A stretch of 64,000 nt of DNA from an uncultured Oceanospirillaceae bacterium. Its GTDB lineage: Bacteria; Pseudomonadota; Gammaproteobacteria; Pseudomonadales; Balneatricaceae. Location: positions 1 through 64,000 of the forward strand of contig CAJXNY010000021.1 of NCBI GenBank assembly GCA_913057435.1, written 5' to 3'. Every line of letters starts with the position of its first letter. Positions within the stretch are counted from its first letter, which is position 1. The position numbers and the translations under genes are program-made. A model generated the notes under the pieces. That model saw nothing but the letters and a program-made list of their open reading frames with translations, made no database searches and was not told the origin of the DNA. Shown here piece by piece: positions 34,007-43,382 of the stretch.

Positions 34007-34810
34007 ATGTCACTACCGTTACCCTGCTACCCCGCGATGACCCTGCTGGAAGGTTTTCAGCGCCAGTTTCTGGATCAGTTTTGCAGTTTCCAGCCGGTGG
34101 GTGAAGACCCACCCCCGCTGGCATTTCAGCATGACCTGCCCGACACCCTGATGCGTGCCCTGACCGAGCTGTACAGCGGCTGCCAGGCGTTGCTGGGCGA
34201 CTCTTTTTTTGACGATCTCTGTAGCCATTATCTGCGCAGTTACCCGCCATCGATTCAGCGGCTGGACAGCTTTGGTGATCATATGGCGCAGTTTATGGCC
34301 AGCTTTGTACCCGCCCGCCATACCACCCAGCTACCGGCACTTGCCCGGCTTGAGTGGGCAATTTTTCAGGCGTGTCGGGCAACGCCATATGCTGCGTTTG
34401 ATTTTGATGGCTTTAAAGCTGCCCGCTGGCAGCAGCCTGAACGGATCCGCCTGCAGCTGGCCCCGGGCCTGAACCTGTTACAGGCGGAATACGCGGTTGA
34501 TCTGCTCTGGCAGCATCATCACCAGCAGCTGGGTGCGGCCGGGTTGAAGTTTCTCGACCATGGCGCAGTGCGGCTGGTGGTACTGGCCTGTGAGGGTCAA
34601 TTACAGATTGAACGGCTGAATGAGGGAAGCTGGCACAGTCTGTTGCAGCTATTGCGTGATCCACAGCTGAGCAGTTTTGACCGGGCTTTGTCAGAGTACG
34701 GTTCGGATCAGCTGGACTGGGCGGTGCAGCGTGGCTGGATAGCGGGTTTCAGCGTCGTAGCAGAAGCGGTAGTGGCGGAGGGGGGAACAGAAAAACAGCA
34801 GGCGGGTTAG
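34007..34810 (+). CDS. Second BufC-like protein (DUF2063 paralogue)
   Basis: A 267-residue homologue of BufC at 32633, with the same layout: an N-terminal DUF2063 domain (FQRQFLDQFCSF, LMRALTELYSGCQALLGDSFF, YPPSIQRLDSFGDHMAQF) and the LARLEWAIFQACRA helix. It lacks its own precursor and MNIO. The AGGAGG site at 33998-34003 is strong. It is either a duplicate serving another peptide or a partner swapped onto BufB. The C-terminus ends with a short acidic/Gln-rich tail. Confidence 0.82.
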   Translation: MSLPLPCYPAMTLLEGFQRQFLDQFCSFQPVGEDPPPLAFQHDLPDTLMRALTELYSGCQALLGDSFFDDLCSHYLRSYPPSIQRLDSFGDHMAQFMASFVPARHTTQLPALARLEWAIFQACRATPYAAFDFDGFKAARWQQPERIRLQLAPGLNLLQAEYAVDLLWQHHHQQLGAAGLKFLDHGAVRLVVLACEGQLQIERLNEGSWHSLLQLLRDPQLSSFDRALSEYGSDQLDWAVQRGWIAGFSVVAEAVVAEGGTEKQQAG

Positions 34811-34846
34811 CGTGAAAGGGCTGTCCCGCCTGCTTGTGTCAGCAGA

Positions 34847-35512
34847 TTACTTGAGTTTGATTTCCATCGGCTGAATCCGTTGGCGGACCAGCTTGTCCTG
34901 CGCCCGGTTGAGCAACGAACGGTTATCAAACGGCCCCACCCTGACCCGATACCAGGTGCCATTTTGGCCATTGGATTTACTGGTATGGGCGTTGGGCATG
35001 CCCATCAGAATCAGCTTTGCACGCATCCGTTCAGCATCGGCTGCCTTGCGAAATGAACCTGCCTGCAGTAAATAGCGATACTGCATTTTGGCATCTTTAG
35101 GGGTGGATTTGTAGACATCCACCTGCTCCGTTTTGACTTCGCTCTTTGGCAGCATGTTATAAAACTCGAACCGCTCTTCGTCGCCAGCCGGTGCCTCAGC
35201 AGTGGCTTTGGCTGCGGTTTTAGTGGCCGCTTTGGGTTGCGGTTTTGCTGCCGGCTGGCTGACGCTGGCCGGTTTCTTTACTGGCGTTGTCGACGAGCCG
35301 ATCTGAGTCAGGCTGTATAACAGCCATGCCATGCCGCCCAGCATGGCGAGGGCCACAACAATCTTCAGCCAGGGTGCGGAAGTGCGCACAGGTGGCGGTG
35401 GTGGCGGGGGTGCTGCGGCACGGCGGTTCCCTTTATTGGCCGTTCGTTTCGGTTCGGCGCGGCTGGCGCTGCGCCCTCCTGCCTTAGGTCCATAATCTTT
35501 GCGTGCCGCCAT
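34847..35512 (-). CDS. ftsN: SPOR-domain cell division protein, FtsN-like
   Basis: A 221-residue bitopic protein: a basic cytoplasmic N-terminus with a run of prolines (35-41), one membrane helix (about 48-67), a Lys/Ala/Pro-rich linker and a C-terminal SPOR domain (about 140-221, YRYLLQAGSFRKAADAERMRAKL) that binds denuded septal glycan. It lies four bases after argS, an arrangement seen in Pseudomonas. The gene symbol rests on position and layout; several SPOR proteins share them. Confidence 0.82.
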   Translation of the reverse strand: MAARKDYGPKAGGRSASRAEPKRTANKGNRRAAAPPPPPPPVRTSAPWLKIVVALAMLGGMAWLLYSLTQIGSSTTPVKKPASVSQPAAKPQPKAATKTAAKATAEAPAGDEERFEFYNMLPKSEVKTEQVDVYKSTPKDAKMQYRYLLQAGSFRKAADAERMRAKLILMGMPNAHTSKSNGQNGTWYRVRVGPFDNRSLLNRAQDKLVRQRIQPMEIKLK

Positions 35513-35516
35513 GGGG

Positions 35517-37277
35517 TTACATCTGCTCCGGTGCGTTGACGCCCAGCAGTGTCAGGCCGTTGTTCAGTACCTGACGGGCCGCCTCGCTGAGGGTGACACG
35601 GGCATTACGCAGCTCGGCCTCTTCAATCAGCATTTTGTTGGCGTTGTAGTAGGAATGGAAATCGTTGGCCAGTTCGCGCAGGTAGTTAGCCAGCATATGT
35701 GGCTCATAACTTTCGGCGGCGGCGGTCAGCACTTCCGGGTATTTGCTCAGTTTGGTGATCAGATCTTTTTCGTGCTCAGTATTAAGCAGCGCCAGATTTG
35801 CCAGACCGGATTCTTTGTCCCAGGCCCAGCCGCTTTCTTTCAGCTTGCGCTGCACAGAGCAGACACGGGCGTGGGCGTACTGAATGTAGTACACCGGGTT
35901 GTCTTTGGATTCAGATTTGGCCAGCTCCAGATCGAAATCCATATGCTGTTCTGCTTTACGGGTCACGTAGAAGAAGCGGCAGGCATCGTTGCCCACTTCG
36001 TCGCGCAGTTCACGCAGGGTGACAAACGAACCTGAACGGGTGGACATGGCCAGACGCTCTTCGCCACGGTACAGAATAGCGAACTGTACCAGTCGTACCA
36101 TCAACCGTTCCGGGTCATAGCCCAGTGCCTGACAGGCGGCTTTCATCCGGGCAATGTAACCGTGATGATCGGCACCCCAGATGTACAGCACCTTGTCGAA
36201 GCCACGCTCGAATTTGTTTTTCAGGTAAGCGATATCGGACGCGAAGTAGGTGGTCGCGCCATTGGCACGGCGTACAACGCGGTCTTTATCGTCACCGAAA
36301 TCGGTGGAGCGAAACCACAGGTTGCCTTCTTTTTCGAACAGGTAACCGTTTTCCTGCAGGGTGTTCAGGGCACTGTCAACGTCGCCATTGCTGGTCAGGC
36401 CACGTTCGGAGAACCATTCCTGGTAGTTAACACCAAAGCCGGACAGGTCGTCCTGGATATCCGCCAGGATGGAGTCCAGCGCGGCATTAAAGAAGATGCC
36501 GTAGCCTGCGTCACCGAGCAGCGCTTTGGCGCGTTCAATCAGGGCATCAATATGGACTTCTTTATCGCCGCCCTGCGGCTCGTCGACCGGAATATTGGCC
36601 ATCACCTGAGCGATGTCACGGTTGTACTGATCGCCGTGCTGATCGAATACGGCGGCGGCGATATCGTGGATGTACGCGCCTTTGTAGCCATTGCTCGGGA
36701 AGGTCAGTTCGGCACCACATTTTTCCAGGTAACGCAGCCAGACACTGGTGCCCAGGATGTTCATCTGGCGACCGGCGTCGTTGACGTAGTACTCACGTTC
36801 AACCGGCACACCCGCTGCTTCCAGCAGATCAGCAACGGAGGCACCGTAAGCCGCGCCACGACCATGACCAACATGCAGCGGGCCGGTCGGGTTGGCAGAG
36901 ACAAACTCAACCTGGGTGCGGGCTTTGCTCGCCGCGCGGCCACGGCCAAAGGCAGTCTGCTCGGTGAGGATCTGTCCCACGACAGCGGCAGTCGAGGCCT
37001 GGGTGACGAAGAAGTTGATAAAACCTGGGCCAGCCAGTTCGGTTTTTTCAATCAGATCAGACTGTGGCAGTGCAGCAAGCAGCGCCTGGGCCAGTTCGCG
37101 CGGGTTGCGTCGGGCGGGTTTGGCCAGCGTCAGGGCAATGTTGGAGGCGAAATCACCGTGTGACTTGTCTCGGGTATTTTCAACCATGATGTTGGGTTGA
37201 GTGTCGCCGGGCAGTGTGCCGTCAGCCTTCAGGGCATCGACAGCAGACGCGATCAGTTGCGCTATTTGTTCTTTCAT
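35517..37277 (-). CDS. argS: Arginyl-tRNA synthetase
   Basis: A 586-residue class I synthetase. The HIGH-type motif is HVGH within NPTGPLHVGHGRG, and the KMSKS place reads AMSTRSG, as is usual for ArgRS. The N-terminal additional domain (about 1-110) and the anticodon-binding C-terminus ending LGVNAPEQM are complete. I start at the ATG at 37277, which gives the family N-terminus MKEQIAQLIASAV; the frame extends further upstream without support. Confidence 0.95.
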   Translation of the reverse strand: MKEQIAQLIASAVDALKADGTLPGDTQPNIMVENTRDKSHGDFASNIALTLAKPARRNPRELAQALLAALPQSDLIEKTELAGPGFINFFVTQASTAAVVGQILTEQTAFGRGRAASKARTQVEFVSANPTGPLHVGHGRGAAYGASVADLLEAAGVPVEREYYVNDAGRQMNILGTSVWLRYLEKCGAELTFPSNGYKGAYIHDIAAAVFDQHGDQYNRDIAQVMANIPVDEPQGGDKEVHIDALIERAKALLGDAGYGIFFNAALDSILADIQDDLSGFGVNYQEWFSERGLTSNGDVDSALNTLQENGYLFEKEGNLWFRSTDFGDDKDRVVRRANGATTYFASDIAYLKNKFERGFDKVLYIWGADHHGYIARMKAACQALGYDPERLMVRLVQFAILYRGEERLAMSTRSGSFVTLRELRDEVGNDACRFFYVTRKAEQHMDFDLELAKSESKDNPVYYIQYAHARVCSVQRKLKESGWAWDKESGLANLALLNTEHEKDLITKLSKYPEVLTAAAESYEPHMLANYLRELANDFHSYYNANKMLIEEAELRNARVTLSEAARQVLNNGLTLLGVNAPEQM

Positions 37278-37414
37278 CAGTCTGATAAATACCGAATGGA
37301 GGGTTACTTCGAATAGCATGGTACAGAACCACACAGGAGCCCGGTATTATCACGTGATCTGGCGGAATTGTTAAGGGGCTGGCTGGCTGTTTTTTACGCA
37401 GGGAAAAACCATGG

Positions 37415-37444
37415 CGTTGGTGGCTGTGTCGACAGCCACCAACG
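37415..37444 (-). terminator. Terminator of the chemoreceptor gene at 37454
   Basis: A perfect 13-bp stem CGTTGGTGGCTGT / ACAGCCACCAACG with a four-base loop lies 10 bases after the stop. On the minus strand five T follow after a few bases. Confidence 0.7.
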
Positions 37445-37453
37445 GAGCGGGGG

Positions 37454-39439
37454 TCAGATTGAAAAACGTTGAACCAGCTGCTGCTGTAATTGCGCCAGTC
37501 CGAGCAGTTCTTTGCTGCCGCCAGCGGCCTGTTCAGCACCGGTAGCGGTTTCGGTGGCGGCCTCATTAATGTGCACCAGGGTGCGGCTGACCTCTTCTAC
37601 AGCGCTGCGCTGCTGTTCTGAGGCGGTAGCGATCTGGGTACTCATATTACGAATATCTGAGACGGCGGTGGCCAGTGCCTGCAACGCTTCGCGTGAGGTA
37701 TTGGCATGGCCGACACAGTCCCGGGCCTGGTCCTGGGCGCGCTGCATAGTGTCGACGACCTGGCGAATGGCCCCCTGCATATTTTCCACCATAGTCTGAA
37801 TTTCATGGGTGGAGTTATGGGTGCGGCTGGCCAGGGTGCGCACTTCGTCGGCCACCACGGCAAACCCCCGACCCTGATCGCCGGCGCGGGCGGCTTCGAT
37901 GGCAGCGTTCAACGCCAGCAGATTGGTCTGCTCGGCGATGGCACCGATGGTGGAGAGAATGCTGTCGATCCCGGTGCTGTATTCAGCCAGCTGGTTGCTG
38001 ACAGCAACAGCACTTTCAATTTCATCACTCTGGCTGTTAATGCGGGTCAGAGTCTGCTCGACATAACTGGTGGCATTGCGGCCCAGATTTTCACAGTTTT
38101 CAACCGCCTGCAGGGTCTGCTGACTGTGGTCGGTGACTTCGCTGACACTGCATTCCATTTGGGTGGCGGCGGCCGAGGTCTGTTCCAGCTGATCACTTTG
38201 CTGGCGCATGGCATCGGTTGCATGGCGGCTGATGCCTTCATTCTGATCGGCCACGCTGGCCAGTTTGTGTGAGCCATCAACCACCTGACGCAGCACGGAC
38301 TGCAGTTCTGACACGACGGCATTGAGGGCTTCGCCCAGCTCACCAAATTCATCTTTACGCTGATCATCAAAGCGGACCTGCAGATCGCCTTCACGGACTT
38401 TGCTGAGCTGGTCGCGAATCTGATGCAGCGGGCGGCGTAATGCCTGAGTGGTCAGCAGGGCGACGGTGATGGCAATGGCGATCGAGGCGGCCGCCAGGGC
38501 CATGATCAGCAGGTTGGCAAACTGACTGTTGCTGTCGGCATCAAGCCGGGCGGCGTCCGCATCGGCGGTGGCGGTATCAATAAACTGGTTGGCGGCGGCG
38601 CTGGACTGTTGAATCAGGTCGGCGGTAATGGCCATTTGCTGTTGCTGGCTGGCGGCGAGCTGATGGCGCTGACGGTAACGTTCGATCAGCTCATCCTCAC
38701 CATAGAACGCACCGTCGATCTGTTTGACCAGGGTTTTGACCTGCCGGGCGCGGCGTTCTACTTTACCGAACTGAGTAAATGCCTCGGTCAGTTTACCTCG
38801 GCTAAGCGCCAGGCTTTTGTTTAATCCCTCCAGCTCCTGGGTACGGCGGTAGTTGATCAGCTGGAAGCGGTGGGTGCTCAGTGCGCGGGTAATCATCCGC
38901 GCCGGGATGGCATTGTCGATGGTATCGCGATTCAAGCTGCTGATATAACGCTGCACCCAGGCGGCCAGCGCATCGCTGTCCCGCTGCAGGCTGATTTCGG
39001 ACTCGATAATCTTGCGATCCAGGATCAGCTGGCGTTTACGCTGCTTGATCATCTGTGTTGCCGCACTGGAAAAGGCATGGCTGCTGCGCTGGATATCGGC
39101 CAGTTGCTGGCTGAGCACCGAGTGGCTGGCGACCTGTGGGCTCAGTGTGGCCAGTGACTGGTTGAAAGCGTCGAACCGCTGACTGAAGGCTTTGCTGGCC
39201 TTATTGAGGTCTTTCACCCGCGGCTGAGCCAGGGCGTTATACAGTGACTGGTTGGCCTGTTGCAGCTTGATCATCTGATCAAAGCCCCCGGTCAGAATGG
39301 GTAGCGACTGATCTGTCACCCGGTGCATGGCGCTGGACACACTGTCGGAACCGTAACGGGCGCCCAGTGCAATGATGATCATAAAGAGCACAAGGGTGGC
39401 GAACCCCAGCGAAATCTTGCGGGTAATTGTCAGTGGCAT
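37454..39439 (-). CDS. Methyl-accepting chemotaxis protein
   Basis: A 661-residue chemoreceptor. One membrane helix (about 8-28), a long periplasmic helical ligand domain (about 30-305), a second helix (about 308-328), HAMP (about 330-382), and a cytoplasmic hairpin whose tip [32 protein letters not shown] contacts CheA/CheW. The ATG at 39439 with AGGGA is preferred to that at 39460. No aer, PAS or Cache signature is visible, so the ligand is unknown. The leader contains an A-rich Hfq/Crc-like motif at 39511-39526. Confidence 0.92.
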   Translation of the reverse strand: MPLTITRKISLGFATLVLFMIIIALGARYGSDSVSSAMHRVTDQSLPILTGGFDQMIKLQQANQSLYNALAQPRVKDLNKASKAFSQRFDAFNQSLATLSPQVASHSVLSQQLADIQRSSHAFSSAATQMIKQRKRQLILDRKIIESEISLQRDSDALAAWVQRYISSLNRDTIDNAIPARMITRALSTHRFQLINYRRTQELEGLNKSLALSRGKLTEAFTQFGKVERRARQVKTLVKQIDGAFYGEDELIERYRQRHQLAASQQQQMAITADLIQQSSAAANQFIDTATADADAARLDADSNSQFANLLIMALAAASIAIAITVALLTTQALRRPLHQIRDQLSKVREGDLQVRFDDQRKDEFGELGEALNAVVSELQSVLRQVVDGSHKLASVADQNEGISRHATDAMRQQSDQLEQTSAAATQMECSVSEVTDHSQQTLQAVENCENLGRNATSYVEQTLTRINSQSDEIESAVAVSNQLAEYSTGIDSILSTIGAIAEQTNLLALNAAIEAARAGDQGRGFAVVADEVRTLASRTHNSTHEIQTMVENMQGAIRQVVDTMQRAQDQARDCVGHANTSREALQALATAVSDIRNMSTQIATASEQQRSAVEEVSRTLVHINEAATETATGAEQAAGGSKELLGLAQLQQQLVQRFSI

Positions 39440-39510
39440 AGCGGTATCCCTGAACTGCATTCAGCGGGATCTGGTGTGTGGTTGTCTGTGCAACCCTGTA
39501 CAGCATCCCT

Positions 39511-39526
39511 GTTGTTATTTTTATTA
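39511..39526 (-). promoter_or_regulatory. Predicted Hfq/Crc site in the chemoreceptor leader
   Basis: On the minus strand AATAAAAATAACAACAGG is identical to the second A-rich block of sRNA copies A and B. It lies about 70 bases upstream of the chemoreceptor start, within the transcript expected from the promoter at 39581-39609. Confidence 0.5.
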
Positions 39527-39580
39527 CGGCGGTGGTGCAGTCCCTGTTGCTGAGCGTTTGATCAGCGGCAGGGGGATGTA

Positions 39581-39609
39581 CTTATAGCCTGGCCTAAGGT
39601 CGATGTCTA
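39581..39609 (-). promoter_or_regulatory. Sigma70 promoter of the chemoreceptor gene at 37454
   Basis: On the minus strand TAGACA and TATAAG are separated by exactly 17 bases, each one mismatch from consensus. The transcript would carry a leader of about 135 bases. Confidence 0.5.
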
Positions 39610-39681
39610 TATTTTGACCTATTCCTGATCGTGGACAATGCTGGTTTCGCCTGGTTGTGATTGCTGATAGTGGCGACGAAA

Positions 39682-41889
39682 TCAGACTTCAATCGGGTCG
39701 ACATCCAGTGTCCAGCGTACTTTTTTCGCTTCAGGAAGTTGTTCCAGGAATTGACATAACAGGCCAAGGCTACGGTGCAGATCGGCCCGCTGTGGGCTTT
39801 GCAGCTGCAGCTGGGCACGGAAAACCCCGGCTTTCTTCTCCATGGTGAATGGGAAAGGGCCGATGCAGCGGCTTTGTGGACTGAGCATTCCGGTCTGTTC
39901 CAGCTGCTCGCGCACGGCGCGCAAAAAGGCTTCGGCGCGGCCCTGTTTATTGGCTTCGGCTTTTAATAGCGCCAGGTGCTGGAAGGGAGGGAGCTGAGTA
40001 TGGCGGCGCAGCTGCAGTTCATCGTCGGCGAAGGCGCTGTAACCATCTTCAATCAGCCGGTTGATGGCGGGGTGGTCGGCGTGCATGGTCTGCATCACCA
40101 CATTGCCGGGTTTTTCTGCCCGTCCGGCCCGGCCCGCCACCTGAATGATCAGCTGGGCGGTACGCTCCATGCCGCGAAAGTCAGCACTGAACAGGCCGCC
40201 GTCGGCATTGAGAATGGCGACCAGAGTAACATCCGGGAAGTGATGACCCTTGGCCAGCATCTGGGTGCCGATCAGGATGCAGGGTTCACCGGTGTGAACC
40301 TGTTTCATCATCTTTTCCAGTGAATCTTTACGGGCGGTGCTGTCACGGTCGACCCGCAGTATCGGGTATTTGGGGAACATCGCCGTCAGTGTCTGCTCGC
40401 TGCGCTCGGTGCCGCTACCCACGGCTTTGAGCTCGTGGCTACCACATTCTGGACACTGGCGTGGAATAGGTCGCTGACTGTCACAGTGGTGGCAGTGCAG
40501 GTGCGGTGGCTTCATATGCAGCGTCATATGGGCATCGCAGCGGCGGCAGTCAGCGATGGCACCGCAGCTGTCGCAGTTCATGCTGGGGGAAAAACCACGG
40601 CGATTGAGAAACACCAGTACCTGGTTGCCCTGCTTCAGGGTGTTGGCGATTTGCCGCAGCAGGGCCGTGGAAAGGCCGTCATTGAGGGCAGTCTGGCGGA
40701 TATCCATCAGTTCAAACCGGGGGGGCTTTGCACTGCCTGCTCGCTGGGTCAGCTTCAGGTGCTGATAACGGCCCTGACGGGCGTTCCACAGGGTTTCCAG
40801 TGCCGGGGTGGCGGTGCCCAGTACGACCGGGATCTGTTCGCGGTGAGCGCGGGCGATCGCCAGATCACGGGCCGAGTAGCGAAAGCCATCCTGTTGCTTA
40901 AAAGAGGCATCGTGCTCTTCATCAATAATCAGCACCCCCGGGTGTTTCAGTGGGGTAAACAGGGCTGACCGGGTGCCAATCACGATCGGTGCGACCCCTT
41001 CGCGGGCTTTGAGCCAGGCATCCAGCCGCTGGCGTTCCGACAGGTTGGAGTGCAGCACCACGACCGGCAGATTGAAACGGGCCTTGAAGCGGGCCACCGT
41101 TTGCGGGGTCAGGCCAATTTCAGGGACCAGAATCAGCGCCTGCTTGCCCGCTTGCAGCACCGCTTCGATAATCTGCAGATACACTTCGGTTTTGCCTGAT
41201 CCGGTGATTCCTTCCAGCAGGAAGGGCTGAAAACCGTTGCTCTGGTTGACGCTGTCGACCGCCTGCTGCTGCTGGCTGTTGAGGCTTAGCACCGGTTCAC
41301 GCAGCAGTTCCGGTGGCAGGTGGGGGCGGTGACTGTCGGGGGTGAATTCGAACTGCTCGGCCAGGCCTTTTTCTGCCAGTTTTTTCAGCTGTACGGTCTC
41401 GCCGCCTTCGGCCCGCAGGGCATCGTTACTGATGCCCTGGGGATGCTCCAGCAGAATGCTGAGGGTCTCTTGCTGTTTTTTAGCCCGTGAGGAGAGTGCG
41501 TCCAGACTGGCGTCTGCGCTGGCACGCCAGAGCAGAGCGTGGGCAAACTGACAGGGCACGCCTTTACGCAACATCACCGGCAGCGCCAGCTGGACCGCAT
41601 CGCCCAGAGGGTGATGGTAGTAACTGGCTGCCCAGCGGGCCAGCTCGAACAGGTGGTCAGGCAGAGGAGGGTGCTGGTCGAGGATTTCCAGTGCCGGTTT
41701 GAGTTTACTGGCCGGTACATCGGTGTGTTCGCTGATTTCGATCAGCAGGCCGATCACATCCTTCTGCTTGCCAAACGAGACGCGCACCCGTACTCCGGGA
41801 CGCAGTGTCTCCAGCTGGGTGCCTGCGGGAGGCAGGTAGTCAAACAGACGGCGAAGCGGGGTAGGAATGGCCAGGCGCAGTACAGACAT
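39682..41889 (-). CDS. priA: Primosomal protein N' (PriA helicase)
   Basis: A 735-residue 3'-5' DNA helicase that restarts stalled forks. The N-terminal 3'BD (about 1-100), Walker A GITGSGKTEVYL, the DEEH box IIDEEHDASFKQQDG, and the Cys-rich zinc region (CDSCGAIADCRRC, then CHHCDSQRP and CPECGS) are all present. The ATG at 41889 follows GAAGGT and gives MSVLRLAIPTPLRRLFDY, the family start; the frame opens 54 codons earlier. It is divergent from rpmE. Confidence 0.95.
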   Translation of the reverse strand: MSVLRLAIPTPLRRLFDYLPPAGTQLETLRPGVRVRVSFGKQKDVIGLLIEISEHTDVPASKLKPALEILDQHPPLPDHLFELARWAASYYHHPLGDAVQLALPVMLRKGVPCQFAHALLWRASADASLDALSSRAKKQQETLSILLEHPQGISNDALRAEGGETVQLKKLAEKGLAEQFEFTPDSHRPHLPPELLREPVLSLNSQQQQAVDSVNQSNGFQPFLLEGITGSGKTEVYLQIIEAVLQAGKQALILVPEIGLTPQTVARFKARFNLPVVVLHSNLSERQRLDAWLKAREGVAPIVIGTRSALFTPLKHPGVLIIDEEHDASFKQQDGFRYSARDLAIARAHREQIPVVLGTATPALETLWNARQGRYQHLKLTQRAGSAKPPRFELMDIRQTALNDGLSTALLRQIANTLKQGNQVLVFLNRRGFSPSMNCDSCGAIADCRRCDAHMTLHMKPPHLHCHHCDSQRPIPRQCPECGSHELKAVGSGTERSEQTLTAMFPKYPILRVDRDSTARKDSLEKMMKQVHTGEPCILIGTQMLAKGHHFPDVTLVAILNADGGLFSADFRGMERTAQLIIQVAGRAGRAEKPGNVVMQTMHADHPAINRLIEDGYSAFADDELQLRRHTQLPPFQHLALLKAEANKQGRAEAFLRAVREQLEQTGMLSPQSRCIGPFPFTMEKKAGVFRAQLQLQSPQRADLHRSLGLLCQFLEQLPEAKKVRWTLDVDPIEV

Positions 41890-42001
41890 CAGAACCTTCG
41901 ACGGGGCTATAAAGGAAAGAGGCGCCAGTGTAGGAAATTCGACGCCGGGAATAAATGAAAGAAGGTGACGGATTATTACTGAACGATCTACGCTGTACAT
42001 A

Positions 42002-42030
42002 TTGCAGCCAGTGTTCTGCATGCGTATAAT
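42002..42030 (+). promoter_or_regulatory. Sigma70 promoter of rpmE
   Basis: TTGCAG (42002-42007) and a perfect TATAAT (42025-42030) are separated by 17 bases, 118 bases before rpmE. It lies upstream of priA on the other strand and is the best sigma70 match noticed in the window. Confidence 0.72.
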
Positions 42031-42147
42031 CCGCCGCCTACTCGAAATCATCGGCCTTGGCCGTATTTAAACCTCCGTGCGGTATCTGGAGTGGATGCAC
42101 ATAAAGTGTGCAGCAACCAGATGGCGGCACAATGTGAGAGCAAAAAA

Positions 42148-42363
42148 ATGAAAGCTGATATCCATCCGAATTACGTTGAAATTACTGTAAGCTGTTCTTG
42201 CGGTAACGTTATGAATACTCGCTCTACTGCGGGTAAAGACATGCACCTGGACGTATGCTCCGCTTGCCACCCGTTCTACACTGGCAAGCAGAAAGATGCG
42301 ACATCTGGCGGCCGTGTTGACCGTTTCAACAAGCGCTTTGGCGGTCGTTCACTGAACAAGTAA
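42148..42363 (+). CDS. rpmE: 50S ribosomal protein L31 (zinc-binding form)
   Basis: A 71-residue L31. The four zinc-ligand cysteines C16, C18, C37 and C40 are present ([14 protein letters not shown]), so this is the zinc-containing form. The ATG at 42148 gives the family start [12 protein letters not shown]; an upstream in-frame ATG at 42091 is not supported. A long 5' leader of about 110 bases precedes it, as in other bacteria where L31 controls its own mRNA. It ends with a terminator that overlaps the next gene. Confidence 0.95.
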   Translation: MKADIHPNYVEITVSCSCGNVMNTRSTAGKDMHLDVCSACHPFYTGKQKDATSGGRVDRFNKRFGGRSLNK

Positions 42364-42366
42364 ACG

Positions 42367-43197
42367 ATGCCCCTGGCGTACACTGAAAAGGCACCCTTAT
42401 CCGGTGCCTTTTTGTTTTTCTGCCTGCTGCTTTTTGCTCTGCCCGCCTTCAGTCGAGATTGCTCGGCGCTATTGCTTCCCCCGAACAGCCCTGCTGAAAA
42501 AGTCCGCGTAAGCTATGTCTACGATGGCGACACCGTAAAGCTGGACGATGGCCGTCGTATCCGCCTGCTGGGCATTAATACTCCTGAAATGGACCGTGAA
42601 GGTCGTACCGATGAGCCCTTTGCTGTGGCTGCCCGGCAGGCCTTGCTGCGCCTGACAGAATCATCAGGATTGTGGCTGGTGGTGGGGGCTAAACCTGAAG
42701 ATCACTATGGTCGGGTGCTGGGACATCTGCTGCGTGCTGATGGTAGCCTGCTCAGTGCTGAGCTGCTGCGACAGGGGCTAGGCTACTGGATCTCGGTGGC
42801 CCCCAATATTCGAGCGGCCGAGTGTCTGGCCGGTGCTGAACAGGTTGCCCGGCAGTCGGGGCTTGGCGTGTGGCGCGGCAATGCGGTGTGTCAGGCCCGC
42901 CAGCTGCAGTCGGGTGATCAGGGTTTTATGTTGCTGGAAGGGCGGGTGAGCGATATTCAGACCAGCCGCAAAGCCCACTGGCTGACGCTGGATAACCGGC
43001 TGGTGGTGCAGGTGTCCAAAGCGCTGGCGGCACAGCTCAAACCGCTTGCTGTCAGTGCGTTTCGCGACAGGCACGTAGCTGTACGCGGCTGGGTTATTGA
43101 TCGTCAGGCCCGCGGTCAGCGGCTGAAAAAAGGCTATCAACGCTGGCTGTTACGGCTGACGGCCGCCAGCATGTTACAGCCGGTAACTGACAGATAA
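42367..43197 (+). CDS. Secreted thermonuclease-like (SNase) protein
   Basis: A 276-residue protein. A signal peptide (about 1-29, ending ALPAFS) precedes a staphylococcal-nuclease domain (about 45-175) with VSYVYDGDTVKL, the RIRLLGINTPE strand carrying catalytic Arg, and the EDHYGRVLGHL segment. A C-terminal beta domain (about 185-265) follows. It should cut DNA or RNA with Ca2+ in the periplasm or outside. Oddly, codons 8-18 coincide with the rpmE terminator hairpin, and the start is only three bases after the rpmE stop. No alternative start downstream has a ribosome site. Confidence 0.82.
   Translation: MPLAYTEKAPLSGAFLFFCLLLFALPAFSRDCSALLLPPNSPAEKVRVSYVYDGDTVKLDDGRRIRLLGINTPEMDREGRTDEPFAVAARQALLRLTESSGLWLVVGAKPEDHYGRVLGHLLRADGSLLSAELLRQGLGYWISVAPNIRAAECLAGAEQVARQSGLGVWRGNAVCQARQLQSGDQGFMLLEGRVSDIQTSRKAHWLTLDNRLVVQVSKALAAQLKPLAVSAFRDRHVAVRGWVIDRQARGQRLKKGYQRWLLRLTAASMLQPVTDR
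42388..42420 (+). terminator. rpmE terminator lying inside the nuclease start region
   Basis: AAGGCACC (42388-42395) pairs with GGTGCCTT (42403-42410) around a seven-base loop, then TTTGTTTTT. It is a textbook intrinsic terminator 25 bases after the rpmE stop. It also encodes residues of the nuclease signal peptide, so it acts as a terminator or attenuator. Confidence 0.85.
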
Positions 43198-43312
43198 GTT
43201 CAGCGGCGGCGGCTCTGTGAGTTGATTGGTACTGTTCTATTGTTCTGAAAGATGATTGTATTTACATCCCCTGACGCATATCAAAAGGGCCCAAAGGCCC
43301 TATCCCCCTTAG

Positions 43313-43341
43313 TTGTGGGGATTATGCCTTTTAGATATGAT
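43313..43341 (+). promoter_or_regulatory. Candidate sigma70 promoter of maeB
   Basis: TTGTGG and TATGAT are separated by 17 bases, 42 bases before the maeB start. Just upstream are two small hairpins: GGGCC/GGCCC, and ATCCCCC paired with GGGGAT. Confidence 0.5.
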
Positions 43342-43382
43342 GTTGGGCTCGTCTTTTGTTAACAAACTTTGGAACAGCAGCC

